Positions 6,530-15,337 are shown, counted from the stretch's first letter. The stretch is DNA of 43,184 nt from Candidatus Bathyarchaeota archaeon (GCA_029882535.1 JAOUKM010000012.1:1-43184); one strand, 5' to 3'. Numbers and translations are program-made. The notes: generated by a model not told the origin, from the letters alone.

Positions 6530-7759
6530 TTAGAATTGTCTTTTTGCTGCTGCTTCCAAGGCAGCCACTCCAGGCAGTTTTTCGCCCATTAGAAACTCTA
6601 TTAATGCTCCGCCAGCAGTGCTTACGTAGCCCATTTTCTTTTCAAGCCCTAATTGTTCAACTGCCGCCACTGTGTGGCCTCCTCCAACAAGAGAGAATGC
6701 TTTTGACTCCGCTGTGGCCTCTAGGATCTCTTTAGTTCCTTTCATGAATTCTTCCTTTTCAAAGACTCCCACAGGTCCGCTGATCACGATGGATCTGGCT
6801 TTTCGTATTATTTCACTGTAGTGTTGGATAGTTTTTGTTCCGATATCATAGATTGGATAGTTTGTCGGAAGTTCTTCTACAGCTATTTCTTTCCGTTTAT
6901 CGTCTACATCTACAGCTAGGTCGTAAGGTGTCTTAATTTGGTTCGGATAGCTCTTTACAAATTCCTTGATGCCTGAAACGAACCTCATCAACTTCTTCTT
7001 CTCCAGAAACTCTATGTTTGGTTTTCCAAGGTCCACGCCCTTTGCAACTAGGAACAAATGACCTGCCACGCCACCTGTCAAAACGTCGTCAGCGATGTTG
7101 TTGTCCAACACATGCTTCGAAATTTTTAGAGCATCGTCTGCTTTTGCGCCACCTATAATGTAGACGCAAGGCTTTTCTGGCAATTCAAGGGCTTTGCTTA
7201 AGGCGTTGAGTTCTCTCTCCATAATACGACCCGCAACACTCGGCAATACTTCTGTGAAGCCTACGATGGAGACATGGGCGCGGTGAGCTGCCGCGAAAGC
7301 ATCGTTAACGAACACGTCAGCTAGAGGCGTTAGTGATTTAACAAAATCTGTTTTTGCGTGTTCTTCTGGTGTTCCTTTCTTTCGTTCTTCGGGGTATGTT
7401 CTAACGTTTTCTAGAACCAGAATTTCCCCACTTTTCAAGTCTTTAATGGCTCTCTTTGCTTTTTCTCCAAAGAGGTCATCCACATACTTGACGGTTTTGT
7501 TTAGCATTTTGCCTAAAATCTTTGCATGCTGCTCAAGTGAGATGAAGTCGGGTTCTCCCGGTCTTCCCTGATGTGCCAGCACCACCACTTTTGCGCCTTC
7601 CTCGGCAAGTTCCTTAATTGTTGTTTCTCCACTGAATCTGATTCTTACGTCTTCAAGAATTTTCTTTGATTGAGGGTCAATTGGAGAGTTAAAGTCCACC
7701 CTTACCAGAGCGGTTTTATTTATGAAATCGAAATCATTCATAGTTAAGATTTTTTTCAT
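6530..7759 (-). CDS. pgk: Phosphoglycerate kinase
   Basis: All PGK landmarks are present: N-terminal ALVRVDFNSPID, LAHQGRPGEPD, the VNDAFAAAHRAHVSIVGF substrate-binding region, YIIGGAKADDALKI, ISGPVGVFEKEEF, and the C-terminal nucleotide-binding GGGHTVAAVEQLG with STAGGALIEFL. The enzyme interconverts 1,3-bisphosphoglycerate and 3-phosphoglycerate with ADP/ATP in the cytoplasm. The ATG at 7759 (409 residues) is preferred; an upstream in-frame TTG at 7771 would add four Lys-rich residues. The gene follows gapA on the same strand after 71 bases, giving the two consecutive steps of lower glycolysis in one unit. Confidence 0.97.
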   Translation of the reverse strand: MKKILTMNDFDFINKTALVRVDFNSPIDPQSKKILEDVRIRFSGETTIKELAEEGAKVVVLAHQGRPGEPDFISLEQHAKILGKMLNKTVKYVDDLFGEKAKRAIKDLKSGEILVLENVRTYPEERKKGTPEEHAKTDFVKSLTPLADVFVNDAFAAAHRAHVSIVGFTEVLPSVAGRIMERELNALSKALELPEKPCVYIIGGAKADDALKISKHVLDNNIADDVLTGGVAGHLFLVAKGVDLGKPNIEFLEKKKLMRFVSGIKEFVKSYPNQIKTPYDLAVDVDDKRKEIAVEELPTNYPIYDIGTKTIQHYSEIIRKARSIVISGPVGVFEKEEFMKGTKEILEATAESKAFSLVGGGHTVAAVEQLGLEKKMGYVSTAGGALIEFLMGEKLPGVAALEAAAKRQF

Positions 7760-7830
7760 CTTTTTTACCAACCAAAAAAAAGAGGGCGAATGCCTCCAAG
7801 GACATTTTAGGAAAGTATTTTGGATTTTGT

Positions 7831-8844
7831 TCAGAGGCAGGCTTTCTTGCCTATGAGTTCCACGAGTTCACTCATGCGGCAGGAGAAGCCCCATTCATTG
7901 TCGTACCAGGCAAGCACCTTTGCCAGGTTACCGCCAACTACCATCGTGGATGGCCCATCGATCGTTGCAGAGTATGGATTGTGGTTAAAATCAACTGAAA
8001 CAAGCTGTTCTTCTGTATAGTCCATTATTCCCTTGAGCGGTCCTTCAGCAGCTGCCTTGAATGCAGCGTTGATTTCCTCTGCTGTTGTTTCCTTTTCTAG
8101 CAACACCGTAAGGTCAACTATTGAGACATTTGGCACTGGAACTCTTAAAGCAAGACCATTCATTCTTCCTGAAAGTTCTGGAAGTACGACTGTAGCAGCT
8201 AAAGCAGCGCCCGTTGTTGTAGGTATGATTGATACTGCTCCTGCTCTGCCTCTGCGGAGTTTTCTATGGACCAGATCTTGGATTCTTTGGTCGTTTGTAT
8301 ATGCATGGGCAGTTGTCATGAGTGCCTTCTTTAGGCCGAAGTTGTCGTTCAATACTTTGGCAACTGGAGAGACGCAGTTTGTTGTGCACGAAGCATTTGA
8401 GATAATGTTGTGGTTTGCATGGTCGTATTTTTCGTGGTTTACGCCTAACACTAAGGTAATGTCAGGGTTTTTGGCGGGTGCGGAAATTAAGACTTTCGTG
8501 GCGCCTGCTTGCAAGTGCAGTGAAGCTTTTTCTCTGTCTGTGAATAAGCCGGTTGATTCGACTGCCAAGTAAACGCTTAGATTCTTCCAGGGTAATTTAC
8601 CTGGATCTCTTTCTGAGAGTACTTTTATCGGTTTGCCGTCTACAACTATCTTATCCGCTTCAACCTTTACGTCAAATGGGGGGTGCCCATGCACTGAGTC
8701 ATTTTTGAGGAGGTATGCTAGGGTTTCTGGGGGGGCGAGGTCGTTTACTGCTACGAAGTCTATGTTGGCTTTTCTTTCCGTGGCAGCTCTGAAGAGTAAG
8801 CGTCCAATTCTGCCAAATCCGTTTATAGCTACTTTTATTGCCAT
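7831..8844 (-). CDS. gapA: Glyceraldehyde-3-phosphate dehydrogenase, bacterial class I type
   Basis: The 337-residue protein has the class I GAPDH signature: NAD-binding INGFGRIGRLLFRAA, the catalytic ISNASCTTNCVSPVAK with Cys153, HAYTNDQRIQD with the catalytic His, and the C-terminal WYDNEWGFSCRM. VAVND after the second strand fits NAD rather than NADP use. Most archaea use a different class II enzyme, in which the cysteine motif is SCNTTG-like, so this gene is probably of bacterial descent. GGTGATCT lies 4 bases before ATG 8844, a strong archaeal ribosome binding site. It precedes pgk on the same strand. It carries out the phosphorylating oxidation of GAP, or the reverse in gluconeogenesis. 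Confidence 0.97.
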   Translation of the reverse strand: MAIKVAINGFGRIGRLLFRAATERKANIDFVAVNDLAPPETLAYLLKNDSVHGHPPFDVKVEADKIVVDGKPIKVLSERDPGKLPWKNLSVYLAVESTGLFTDREKASLHLQAGATKVLISAPAKNPDITLVLGVNHEKYDHANHNIISNASCTTNCVSPVAKVLNDNFGLKKALMTTAHAYTNDQRIQDLVHRKLRRGRAGAVSIIPTTTGAALAATVVLPELSGRMNGLALRVPVPNVSIVDLTVLLEKETTAEEINAAFKAAAEGPLKGIMDYTEEQLVSVDFNHNPYSATIDGPSTMVVGGNLAKVLAWYDNEWGFSCRMSELVELIGKKACL

Positions 8845-8952
8845 TCTAGATCACCATTGTTTCATAGTTTTGCATTATTGTAAATACACTTTCCATATTA
8901 ATTTTCCTACAGTTTATAAGATTCTTCAGGAAAGGAGAAGGAAATTGTGTTT

Positions 8953-10299
8953 TTAGCGGAGTTTCCTCAGTGCCACTTCTGCGGCTAAGACCATGGGATC
9001 CCATGTTTCGTTCAATGGCGGTGCATAGGCTGTGTCTGCTTTAGCTAGCTCTCGGATAGTCATCTGTTTTTGTATGGCGAAGGATAGTGCATTTATGCGT
9101 TGAGTGACTTCTTCTCCAGCTATAATTTGGCCTCCGATGATTCGTTGGGATTCTTTTTCGACAATCAGTTTCACTTTTACTGGCTTAGCGCCGGGATAAT
9201 AGTCTGCTCTTGTTTTCGAAGTGATTGTTCCAGCGACGGTTTCTATTCCGTCTCTTCTTGCGAAGAATTCTGTTAGACCCGTGGCACCTATTTGTGTGTC
9301 GAAGAATTGTGTTACTGCTGAGCCGAGAACTCCTGTGAATAATGCGTAGCTTCCTGCAGCGTTGATTCCTGCAACTTTTGCATGTCTCACTGCTACTGTA
9401 CCCAGTTGAGGGCATGCCGGTTTTTTGGTGATTATGTTGATGCTTTCAGCGCAGTCGCCTGCAGCGTAAATGTCCTTGATGTTTGTTTCCATTCTTGCAT
9501 TTGTTTTTATGGTTCTTGTTTCACCTGTGGCTATGCCTGCTTTTGTTGCGAGTTCTGTGTTAGCTCTGACTCCTGTTGCCACTACTACGATATCAGCTGG
9601 GAATTGTTCACCTGCAACTGAAACAGCTGCCGTTGTTTCTGCTCCGAGAATTTCGTCAACGCCTTTTCCTACGATTATCCTTAATCCTTTTTGTTCAAGC
9701 ATTTCGTGGACAAGCTTCGCCATGTCCTTGTCCAGCATAACAGGCAGGACTTGGGGTAAGAGCTCTATTACTGTCGTGTTTAATCCTCTTTCCTTCAAAG
9801 CCACAGCTGTCTCTAAGCCGATTAGTCCGGCGCCGATGATGGCGGCGTTTCTTGCTCCATTTCTGATTGCTTGGTCAATTTGTAGGCCATCTTCTATTGT
9901 GCGGAGAGAGTACACGCCTTGCTTTTCTCTGCCTTTTATTGGGGGGATGAAGGAGTAAGCGCCTGTGGCGAGGATTAAGCTGTCGTAGGGTATAGTTTCT
10001 GTGTTGCCAGTTTTGTCGGTTATGTCGATTGTTTTGTTTGTGGGATTTATGTTTGTGGCTGTTGTTTCTGTTTTTAGGTTTAGCTTCATCATTTGGTAGA
10101 AGTTTGGGGGAAAAACTATGAGATCGCTGAAGTTTGGTATGTGGCCGCCGATGACAAAGGGTAAGCCACAGCGAGAGTATCCGCTATGTCTTTCTTTATT
10201 TATGAGTGTGATTTCGGCAGTGCGGTCAGTTTTTCTGGCAACTGAGGCTGCGTCAACGCCAGTAGCATTAGCGCCGATAATAACTATTTTTCGAGTCAT
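8953..10299 (-). CDS. CoA-disulfide reductase / NADH oxidase-like flavoprotein
   Basis: A 448-residue member of the FAD-dependent pyridine nucleotide-disulfide oxidoreductases. It has an FAD-binding IVIIGANATGVDAA, a single redox Cys44 in HSGYSRCGLPFVIGG, an NAD(P)-binding AAIIGAGLIGLETAVALKER, an FAD-contacting DIYAAGDCAE and a C-terminal dimerisation domain. One Cys, not a CxxxxC pair, puts it with CoA-disulfide reductases, NADH oxidases and persulfide reductases, not with dihydrolipoamide dehydrogenases. It could regenerate CoA-SH or reduce O2, polysulfide or persulfide. The gene starts 15 bases after gcvH ends on the same strand, so they form an operon. ATG 10299 is preceded by GAAGGCCGAG. 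Confidence 0.88.
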   Translation of the reverse strand: MTRKIVIIGANATGVDAASVARKTDRTAEITLINKERHSGYSRCGLPFVIGGHIPNFSDLIVFPPNFYQMMKLNLKTETTATNINPTNKTIDITDKTGNTETIPYDSLILATGAYSFIPPIKGREKQGVYSLRTIEDGLQIDQAIRNGARNAAIIGAGLIGLETAVALKERGLNTTVIELLPQVLPVMLDKDMAKLVHEMLEQKGLRIIVGKGVDEILGAETTAAVSVAGEQFPADIVVVATGVRANTELATKAGIATGETRTIKTNARMETNIKDIYAAGDCAESINIITKKPACPQLGTVAVRHAKVAGINAAGSYALFTGVLGSAVTQFFDTQIGATGLTEFFARRDGIETVAGTITSKTRADYYPGAKPVKVKLIVEKESQRIIGGQIIAGEEVTQRINALSFAIQKQMTIRELAKADTAYAPPLNETWDPMVLAAEVALRKLR

Positions 10300-10314
10300 T
10301 GTCTCGGCCTTCTT

Positions 10315-10716
10315 TTAGAGACTTTTGTGCCACTCTACTGCTTGGGTGTGGTTCATTATGTTTTTTAGTTCATCCATGTTGCTGGGGGCTATTACGAGTA
10401 GCCAGCCTTTGTTGTAGGGTGCTTGGTTGAGGAGTTCTGGGCTGTTTTGGACTTCGGTGTTTACTTGTTCGATTGTGCCACTTAGGGGTGCTATGAGGTC
10501 TGAGACTGCTTTGACGGATTCTACTGTGCCGTATGGTTCGTTTTGGATTATTGTTTCGCCTTCTGTGGGTAGTTCTGCGTAGACGATTTCGCGTAGTTGT
10601 TTTTGGGCATGGTCTGTTATACCTATGCGGGCTTTGTCGCCTTCGATTTTTACCCATTCGTATTCCTTTGTGTAGTATAATCCTTCGGGGACTTCGACGT
10701 CGTTTACTTTTACCAT
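10315..10716 (-). CDS. gcvH: Glycine cleavage system H protein (lipoyl carrier)
   Basis: The 133-residue product begins MVKVNDVEVPEGLYYTKEYE and has the lipoyl-lysine motif GTVESVKAVSDL with Lys69, followed by ISGT-like APLSGTIEQVN and GWLLVIAPSN. The lipoylated Lys carries the aminomethyl arm between P, T and L proteins. The start is ATG 10716 because AAGGTGAAACC lies just upstream and the family similarity begins there; the open frame runs further up to 10791 without similarity. No gcvP, gcvT or lipoylation gene is in the window. Pairing with a disulfide oxidoreductase may mean a non-standard use of H protein, for example in sulfur transfer or as a lipoate carrier; this is inference. Confidence 0.93.
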   Translation of the reverse strand: MVKVNDVEVPEGLYYTKEYEWVKIEGDKARIGITDHAQKQLREIVYAELPTEGETIIQNEPYGTVESVKAVSDLIAPLSGTIEQVNTEVQNSPELLNQAPYNKGWLLVIAPSNMDELKNIMNHTQAVEWHKSL

Positions 10717-10942
10717 GTTTGGTTTCACCTTTTTGTGTAGTGAGATTATTTTAGGGATATTGAGTTTTAAAAGATTGTCTATGTGTAGCATGTGAGATTC
10801 TAGATTTTGGGATTTTATTTTGGTTGAGATGTGTTTGATAGATGCGTTTTTGGCGTATTTTTATTTGAAACACAAAATTGTTAAGCTGCTAATTGCATAT
10901 ATTTTTATTGTGTAGGCTTTGTGTCGTTTTCTTTTGTGGGTG

Positions 10943-12015
10943 ATGTGTGTTGCTGTACTGGTTTTGTTAGTGTTTTCTTTTTTGGTGTCTTTGCCTTTGT
11001 TTGGCTATAGTTCTGCCGGGTTTGAGGAAGTCACTGCTTCAAACGTTGTCAGGGTGCCGCAAGACTACCCCACGATTTAAGGAGCCATAAAAGCGGCAAC
11101 TACGGGTGACACTGTTCTGGTTTCGCCGGGAATATACGAGGAAAATGTGCGAGTGAACAAGATATTTTCGCTGGTTGGAGAATATGTTAAAACGACGATT
11201 ATTGATGGAGGCGGACACATGGGCAATGTGGTTTCGATAGTTGCAGACAATGTTAGTCTGAGCGGCTTCACCGTTCGAAATAGTACAGGTAGCGGCATTG
11301 ATCTAGTGGCAATGGGCTGTACAGTCAGTGGCAACGTTGCTATGAAATGCTATTCTGGCATAGGCTTAGACCATTCTATTGGAACAGCATCATTGACAAT
11401 GTTATAACAAACAACTCCTGTATTGGGATGTTTTTTGGCTTCTTCAAACCACAACGCCATTGAAGATAACATGGTGGCGTTTAACTACCTTTGGGGCATG
11501 GGTTTCTCTGGTTCCAGATTTAACACCGTAACAGGCAATACTATAAAGTATACTTTTAGTCCCTTTTGGACAGGGGCAGGCTTTGAGTTATATGGTGATA
11601 CTGAAGATAACATCATCTACCACAACAACTTCTTATACAACCGCCCAATGAACGCGTGGGATGATGGACAAAACATTTGGGATAACGGTTGTGAAGGCAA
11701 CTATTGGTGGGAGTATACTGGAGAAGACGTGACGGAGACGGAGTCGGCGACACTCCATATGGTGGCGAATGTACGGGATTGTTCGTGGAAGATGACTATC
11801 CCTTAATGAACCCCTATTGGAACTCTGGAGACGTTAACCATGATATAAAGATTGACCTTTACGACGTTGTTTTGGCATGTGACGCTTACGGCTCTAAACC
11901 TGGAGACGATAACTGGAATCCCCACTGCGACATAAAAAAGCCCTATGGAGCCATCAACATATTCGATGTAGTAAGAATATGTGCAAGCTATGGGAAGGAA
12001 TTTGAAGACCCATAG
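10943..12015 (+). pseudogene. Secreted NosD-like beta-helix/dockerin protein, decayed
   Basis: The gene starts at ATG 10943 with a hydrophobic signal peptide (AVLVLLVFSFLVSLPLFG). It reads VRVPQDYPTI and hits TAA at 11078-11080, where the family has Gln (CAA). Past the stop the same frame gives AIKAATTGDTVLVSPGIYEE and beta-helix repeats. The message then leaves this frame near 11380 (NSIIDNVITNNS in the next frame), returns near 11430 (ASSNHNAIEDNMVAFNYLWG), and shifts again near 11730 by loss of one base. The final frame has GDGVGDTPYGG and two dockerin-like calcium loops (DVNHDIKIDLYDVV and NIFDVVRICASYG). One nonsense and three frame changes make it a clear pseudogene. An intact relative is at 17572. 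Confidence 0.9.
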
Positions 12016-12171
12016 CAATAGGTGGAAAAAATGCTATTTAGAGACTAATAGAAGCGTATTGTAAATTGTCTACTCTAGGCGACGGATCTACAAAGACAGA
12101 GAAGATATAGCTTTCACAAAGCTTTAGAAACTGCAACTAATTTTTATTTAACCTTAGGAGCAGATCGAGCT

Positions 12172-12750
12172 TTGAAAAGTGCAGAGCCTTCAAAAATCCT
12201 AATCACTACTTCGCGTAATCCAACACAGATGATGAGAACGTTTTGTAATGACCTTGCGCGTTCAATACCCAGGTCTATGAGAATCAACCGTGGCAAATCG
12301 AGTTTAGACACTCTCGCTGAGAAAGCGTTGGAACATGAAGCTGAAAAGGTTATAATCTGTGATCGCTGGAAAGGCGGCTTAGGAAAACTTCACCTTTTTG
12401 AATTAGGTAGTAGTGGTTTGGTTCAGTTCTATCCGCTGATGTGCGTGAGAAAAGTGAAACTTCAAAAAACATTTGGATATGTACGAAGCAAAGCAGCTAA
12501 ATCCTTAATTCTTCAAACCGAGAGTGGAATTTCTTTCGAAGCTCGCAAGCTTGCTGACATTCTTTCTCACTTCTTCAACATCCCAAAACTAACCAGTGAT
12601 GAAACACTCTCTCCAAACACACAAGCAGCAATGGATATTTCACTTAACGCTGCACGTCGCATCCAAATCACATTCTTACAGACACCGCGAAAAATCGAAA
12701 TCGGCCCACGAATAACAATATCCTATTTAACTTGGAGGCCACGGAAATGA
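12172..12750 (+). CDS. Brix domain protein (archaeal Imp4-like rRNA biogenesis factor)
   Basis: The 192-residue protein shows the Brix fold pattern: ILITTSRNPTQMMRTFCNDL at the N-terminus, SMRINRGKSSLDTLAEKA, then VIICDRWKGGLGKLHLFEL, and a C-terminal strand RITISYLTWRPRK. Archaeal single-domain Brix proteins are relatives of Imp4/Brx1 and act in ribosomal RNA processing. The start is TTG 12172, with GGAG 11 bases upstream and a TTTATTTAA box about 25-30 bases upstream. It opens an operon with pcc1, pfdB, DUF3194 and DHH genes, a known archaeal neighbourhood. The eL43 (rpl37ae) and rpoP genes that often precede it are not here; a decayed surface-protein gene lies there instead. Confidence 0.88.
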   Translation: MKSAEPSKILITTSRNPTQMMRTFCNDLARSIPRSMRINRGKSSLDTLAEKALEHEAEKVIICDRWKGGLGKLHLFELGSSGLVQFYPLMCVRKVKLQKTFGYVRSKAAKSLILQTESGISFEARKLADILSHFFNIPKLTSDETLSPNTQAAMDISLNAARRIQITFLQTPRKIEIGPRITISYLTWRPRK

Positions 12751-13016
12751 AGAGAAACACAGTAATCCATCTCGAACTTCCTTCAGAGAAGTTGTTGAAA
12801 GTCTTGTTGAAGGCTCTGCTGCCTGAGACAAAAAAACCAACAACATCTAGGTCGAAAGTCTCTGTTGAAGGCGAAGGCAAGAAACTTACTATACGAATCG
12901 AGGCTAAAGACACTTCAGCCCTCAGAGCAACACTAAATTCCTACCTTCGATGGGTTGCCCTCGTGAAAGATACATATGAGGTGGCTGTCAGTCTTGAAAA
13001 GACAAGCCATCTGTGA
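12747..13016 (+). CDS. pcc1: KEOPS complex subunit Pcc1
   Basis: An 89-residue protein with the Pcc1/CTAG pattern: an N-terminal strand and helix (TVIHLELPSEKLLKVLLKAL), a middle strand (SRSKVSVEGEGKKLTIRIEA) and the family's D-x-x-ALRATLNSYLRWVAL helix. Pcc1 dimerises the KEOPS complex, which makes t6A at position 37 of ANN-decoding tRNAs. ATG 12747 overlaps the Brix stop (ATGA), with GGAGG 8 bases upstream; the in-frame TTG at 12732 would lie on that site and is rejected. Other KEOPS subunits (Kae1, Bud32, Cgi121) are not in the window. Confidence 0.9.
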   Translation: MKRNTVIHLELPSEKLLKVLLKALLPETKKPTTSRSKVSVEGEGKKLTIRIEAKDTSALRATLNSYLRWVALVKDTYEVAVSLEKTSHL

Positions 13017-13084
13017 AAACACTTAATTAACACGAGACTATATTGCTGAAAAAAGAGCTACACACAACGTTTTGAGGAATAAAA

Positions 13085-13459
13085 ATGAGCGACATATCAC
13101 AGCTTCCACCTAAAGTTCAAGAACGGCTACTTCAACTACAACAGCTTCAACGCAACCTTCAAACGATCTTAGCCCAGAAACAGCAGGTGGAATTAGAATT
13201 AACCGAGACAGGACAAGCTTTAACAGAATTAGGAAACCTAACTAAAAATGCTGTAATCTACAAGTCTATCGGTTCACTTCTCGTAAAATCTCGGAAAAAC
13301 AAGGTTGAAGCAGAACTAAAAGAACGCAAAGAACTTCTCGACACACGTACAGAAGTGCTAGGTAAACAAGCAGAGAGGCTACGCAATCAACTCAACCAAT
13401 TACAAGCAAAGCTTAAACGTGACCTAAGCTCTGGTCCCTCAAGCCCCATAATACCTTAG
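13085..13459 (+). CDS. pfdB: Prefoldin beta subunit
   Basis: The 124-residue protein is two long coiled-coil helices joined by a short beta hairpin. The first helix (residues 8-50) contains VQERLLQLQQLQRNLQTILA, the hairpin contains NAVIYKSIGSLLVKS, and the second helix is Lys/Glu/Leu rich. This is the four-strand-forming beta subunit type of the archaeal hexameric prefoldin, which hands unfolded proteins to the thermosome. GAGG lies 9 bases before ATG 13085. The gene sits between pcc1 and the DUF3194 gene in the usual archaeal order. No alpha subunit is seen in the window. Confidence 0.95.
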   Translation: MSDISQLPPKVQERLLQLQQLQRNLQTILAQKQQVELELTETGQALTELGNLTKNAVIYKSIGSLLVKSRKNKVEAELKERKELLDTRTEVLGKQAERLRNQLNQLQAKLKRDLSSGPSSPIIP

Positions 13460-13466
13460 CTTTCCG

Positions 13467-13778
13467 GTGAAATTGTTGGAAAGGATAGGCATACCAGAGC
13501 TTACAGAAGACCAAATGCAGACATTATCAGAAATTGCGGAAAAAGCTGCCAGAGATTATGTTCTATCGAAGGTTCCTCAACGAAAAATCTCGGCGCTGGG
13601 CATCACTGTCGAAACCGTTGGCTCCAAACCTGTCACAGTCTCAGTTGACGTTGATCTCGTTTTGTCTCCTTTAATGAAACCATATAATGTGGAAAAACTT
13701 GCTAATGAAGCTACAGAAAAGGCCTTTGAAGCAATAGAACAATGTTTAAGGGAGCTAAGTTGCAAATCCAAGATATAA
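13467..13778 (+). CDS. DUF3194 family protein
   Basis: A 103-residue protein starting at GTG 13467, seven bases after pfdB. Its layout is an N-terminal acidic helix (PELTEDQMQTLSEIAEKAAR), a strand (ISALGITVETVGSKPVTVSV) and a strand-helix end (DVDLVLSPLMKP then NVEKLANEATEKAFEAIEQC). Size and place right after prefoldin beta match the archaeal DUF3194 family, whose function is unknown. Its 3' end overlaps the DHH gene by up to 37 bases, so translation is probably coupled. A role in protein folding or translation is suggested only by context. Confidence 0.8.
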   Translation: MKLLERIGIPELTEDQMQTLSEIAEKAARDYVLSKVPQRKISALGITVETVGSKPVTVSVDVDLVLSPLMKPYNVEKLANEATEKAFEAIEQCLRELSCKSKI

Positions 13779-14752
13779 CTGCTCTTCTAGACCAGGTTAA
13801 TGCTAAGCTTGTCGTTTTGTTATGTCATCATAATGCAGATCCAGATGCAATTGGAGCTGCCTTTGCTTTTTCCTGCTTGCTAGAGCGTCTTCGTCCCCGT
13901 TTACGAACTGAAATTACAGCAGCAGAAGGTCCCAGCCGCCTATCGAAACATTTGCTGACTGCCTTGCCAATAAAACTAACGCCAAACCCCCAGATTGAAG
14001 AAGCTGATGCAATTGTATTATTGGATACAAATACCATTCAACAGTTGGGCGATTGGGCAGAGAGAGTTAAAGCTTCCAATTCTCCAATCATCGTAATTGA
14101 TCATCACGCCAGTCACCCAGAAACAGAGCGCTTAGCAACTCTTTCTGTTTCAGATGAAAACGCATCATCCACTTGCGAAATTATCTACAGGTTTTTCATG
14201 AACATGAACGTTCGATTCACGGAGAACGAAGCCAAATCGCTTTTTTTAGGCATAGCCTTTGATACACGCCATTTTATTTTGGCAAACTCAACAACCCTCA
14301 AAATCGTTGCCGATTTGATTGATGCTGGCGTAAATGCACGGGAAGCTTTGAGTCTCCTCTCTTTGCCAATGGACGAATCTGAGCGTATAGCGCGGTTGAA
14401 GGCGTCAAAGAGGGTCAAACTTCTTAAAATCGGAAGATGGATTGTCGCTTTTTCACATGTCAGCGCCTATCAAGCCTCTGCTGCCAGAGCTTTAATTTCA
14501 TTAGGCGCCCACATAGCCATTGTAGCAGGTCAGAAAGACGAAAAACTGAAGATTAGCATACGAGCTTCTCAGCAATTTTATCGTGCAGCTGGCGTGCATC
14601 TTGGCCGTGACTTGGCAAGGCCGTTAGGTGAGTATCTTCAAGGTATGGGTGGTGGTCACGCGGTTGCTGCGGGGGTTAATGGAGTTGGGGATTTGAAGGC
14701 GTGTTTTAAACGCTGTGTTAGATTGCTGAAAGATAAACTAAAAAACGCTTGA
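13742..14752 (+). CDS. DHH family phosphoesterase (RecJ/NrnA-like)
   Basis: The protein has the DHH signature blocks in order: VVLLCHHNADPDAIGAAFAF, the Asp block IVLLDTNTIQQLG, VIDHHASHPE and a FDTRH block. The C-terminal DHHA1 domain ends with LQGMGGGHAVAAGV, the GGGH substrate-binding motif. Such enzymes are Mn2+-dependent exonucleases or oligonucleotide/cyclic dinucleotide phosphodiesterases. All metal-binding residues seem to be present. ATG 13742 gives 336 residues; a TTG at 13760 with GGGAG 5 bases upstream is an equally good start (330 residues). It ends the Brix-Pcc1-prefoldin operon, in line with a nucleic-acid or RNA turnover role. Confidence 0.92.
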   Translation: MFKGAKLQIQDITALLDQVNAKLVVLLCHHNADPDAIGAAFAFSCLLERLRPRLRTEITAAEGPSRLSKHLLTALPIKLTPNPQIEEADAIVLLDTNTIQQLGDWAERVKASNSPIIVIDHHASHPETERLATLSVSDENASSTCEIIYRFFMNMNVRFTENEAKSLFLGIAFDTRHFILANSTTLKIVADLIDAGVNAREALSLLSLPMDESERIARLKASKRVKLLKIGRWIVAFSHVSAYQASAARALISLGAHIAIVAGQKDEKLKISIRASQQFYRAAGVHLGRDLARPLGEYLQGMGGGHAVAAGVNGVGDLKACFKRCVRLLKDKLKNA

Positions 14753-14870
14753 CTGCACGGGCACTATTGAAACTGAAAAACAATTGGCGAGCACAGAGAA
14801 TCTGAATTTATGAATATTCTAAATACGCAAATTATAGGGCAAACAAGAAACAAAATGTGGTTGTGATAAA

Positions 14871-15337
14871 ATGGCTGAAGAAAAAAGGTACACAGCGCAA
14901 GAATCTCACAGGGGGCTTGCCGTTGACTGTTTCAATCTTGTTTAGAGCTTTTTTGATAAGAAAGGAGAGTCATAGAAGAAGATGATAAAATGGTTCATGC
15001 TGCTCGTTTTCATTGGCGCGTAATTGGAGGAGCTGTCGAGTTTGAAAGAGGTGAGGGGCAGATTTCTCGTGTATTTTCGGTTCTAAAAAAGCCTCAATCA
15101 GCACTCTACCATGCTAAGAGATGTCTAGAAATCTGCAAGGAGAATAACATTGGCGACTTTGACATTGTGTTTGCTTACGAGGCGATGGCGAGGGCGTGTG
15201 CTGTTGCTGGGGAGAAGGCAGAGTGTGAGAAGTATGTTGGTTTAGCGAGAGAGGCTGGAGAGCAGATTAAGAGCAAAGAGGATAGAGACTATTTCTTTAG
15301 TGAGCTTAAGACAGTTTCATTGTATACTGAGAAATAA
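14871..15337 (+). pseudogene. TPR-like helical protein, N-terminus broken
   Basis: From ATG 14871 the frame reads MAEEKRYTAQESHRGLAVDC and meets TAG at 14943-14945 (codon 25), where an aromatic residue, probably Trp, would fit (FNLV-stop-SFFDKK). A second in-frame TAG follows near 14967. The rest is in another frame from about 14970 (ERVIEEDD-like residues, then MVHAARFHWRVIGG at 14990). It continues intact through SALYHAKRCLEICKENNIGD, FAYEAMARACAVAGEKAECE and DRDYFFSELKTV to 15337. That part is a run of helix pairs like tetratricopeptide repeats. A shortened 115-residue product from 14990 could still be made. The family is unknown to me by name; the decay is clear at the 5' end only. Confidence 0.6.

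Noticed and set aside
8033-8572. 179-codon plus-strand frame inside gapA
   Set aside because: It is antisense to a well-supported GAPDH gene and shows no domain.
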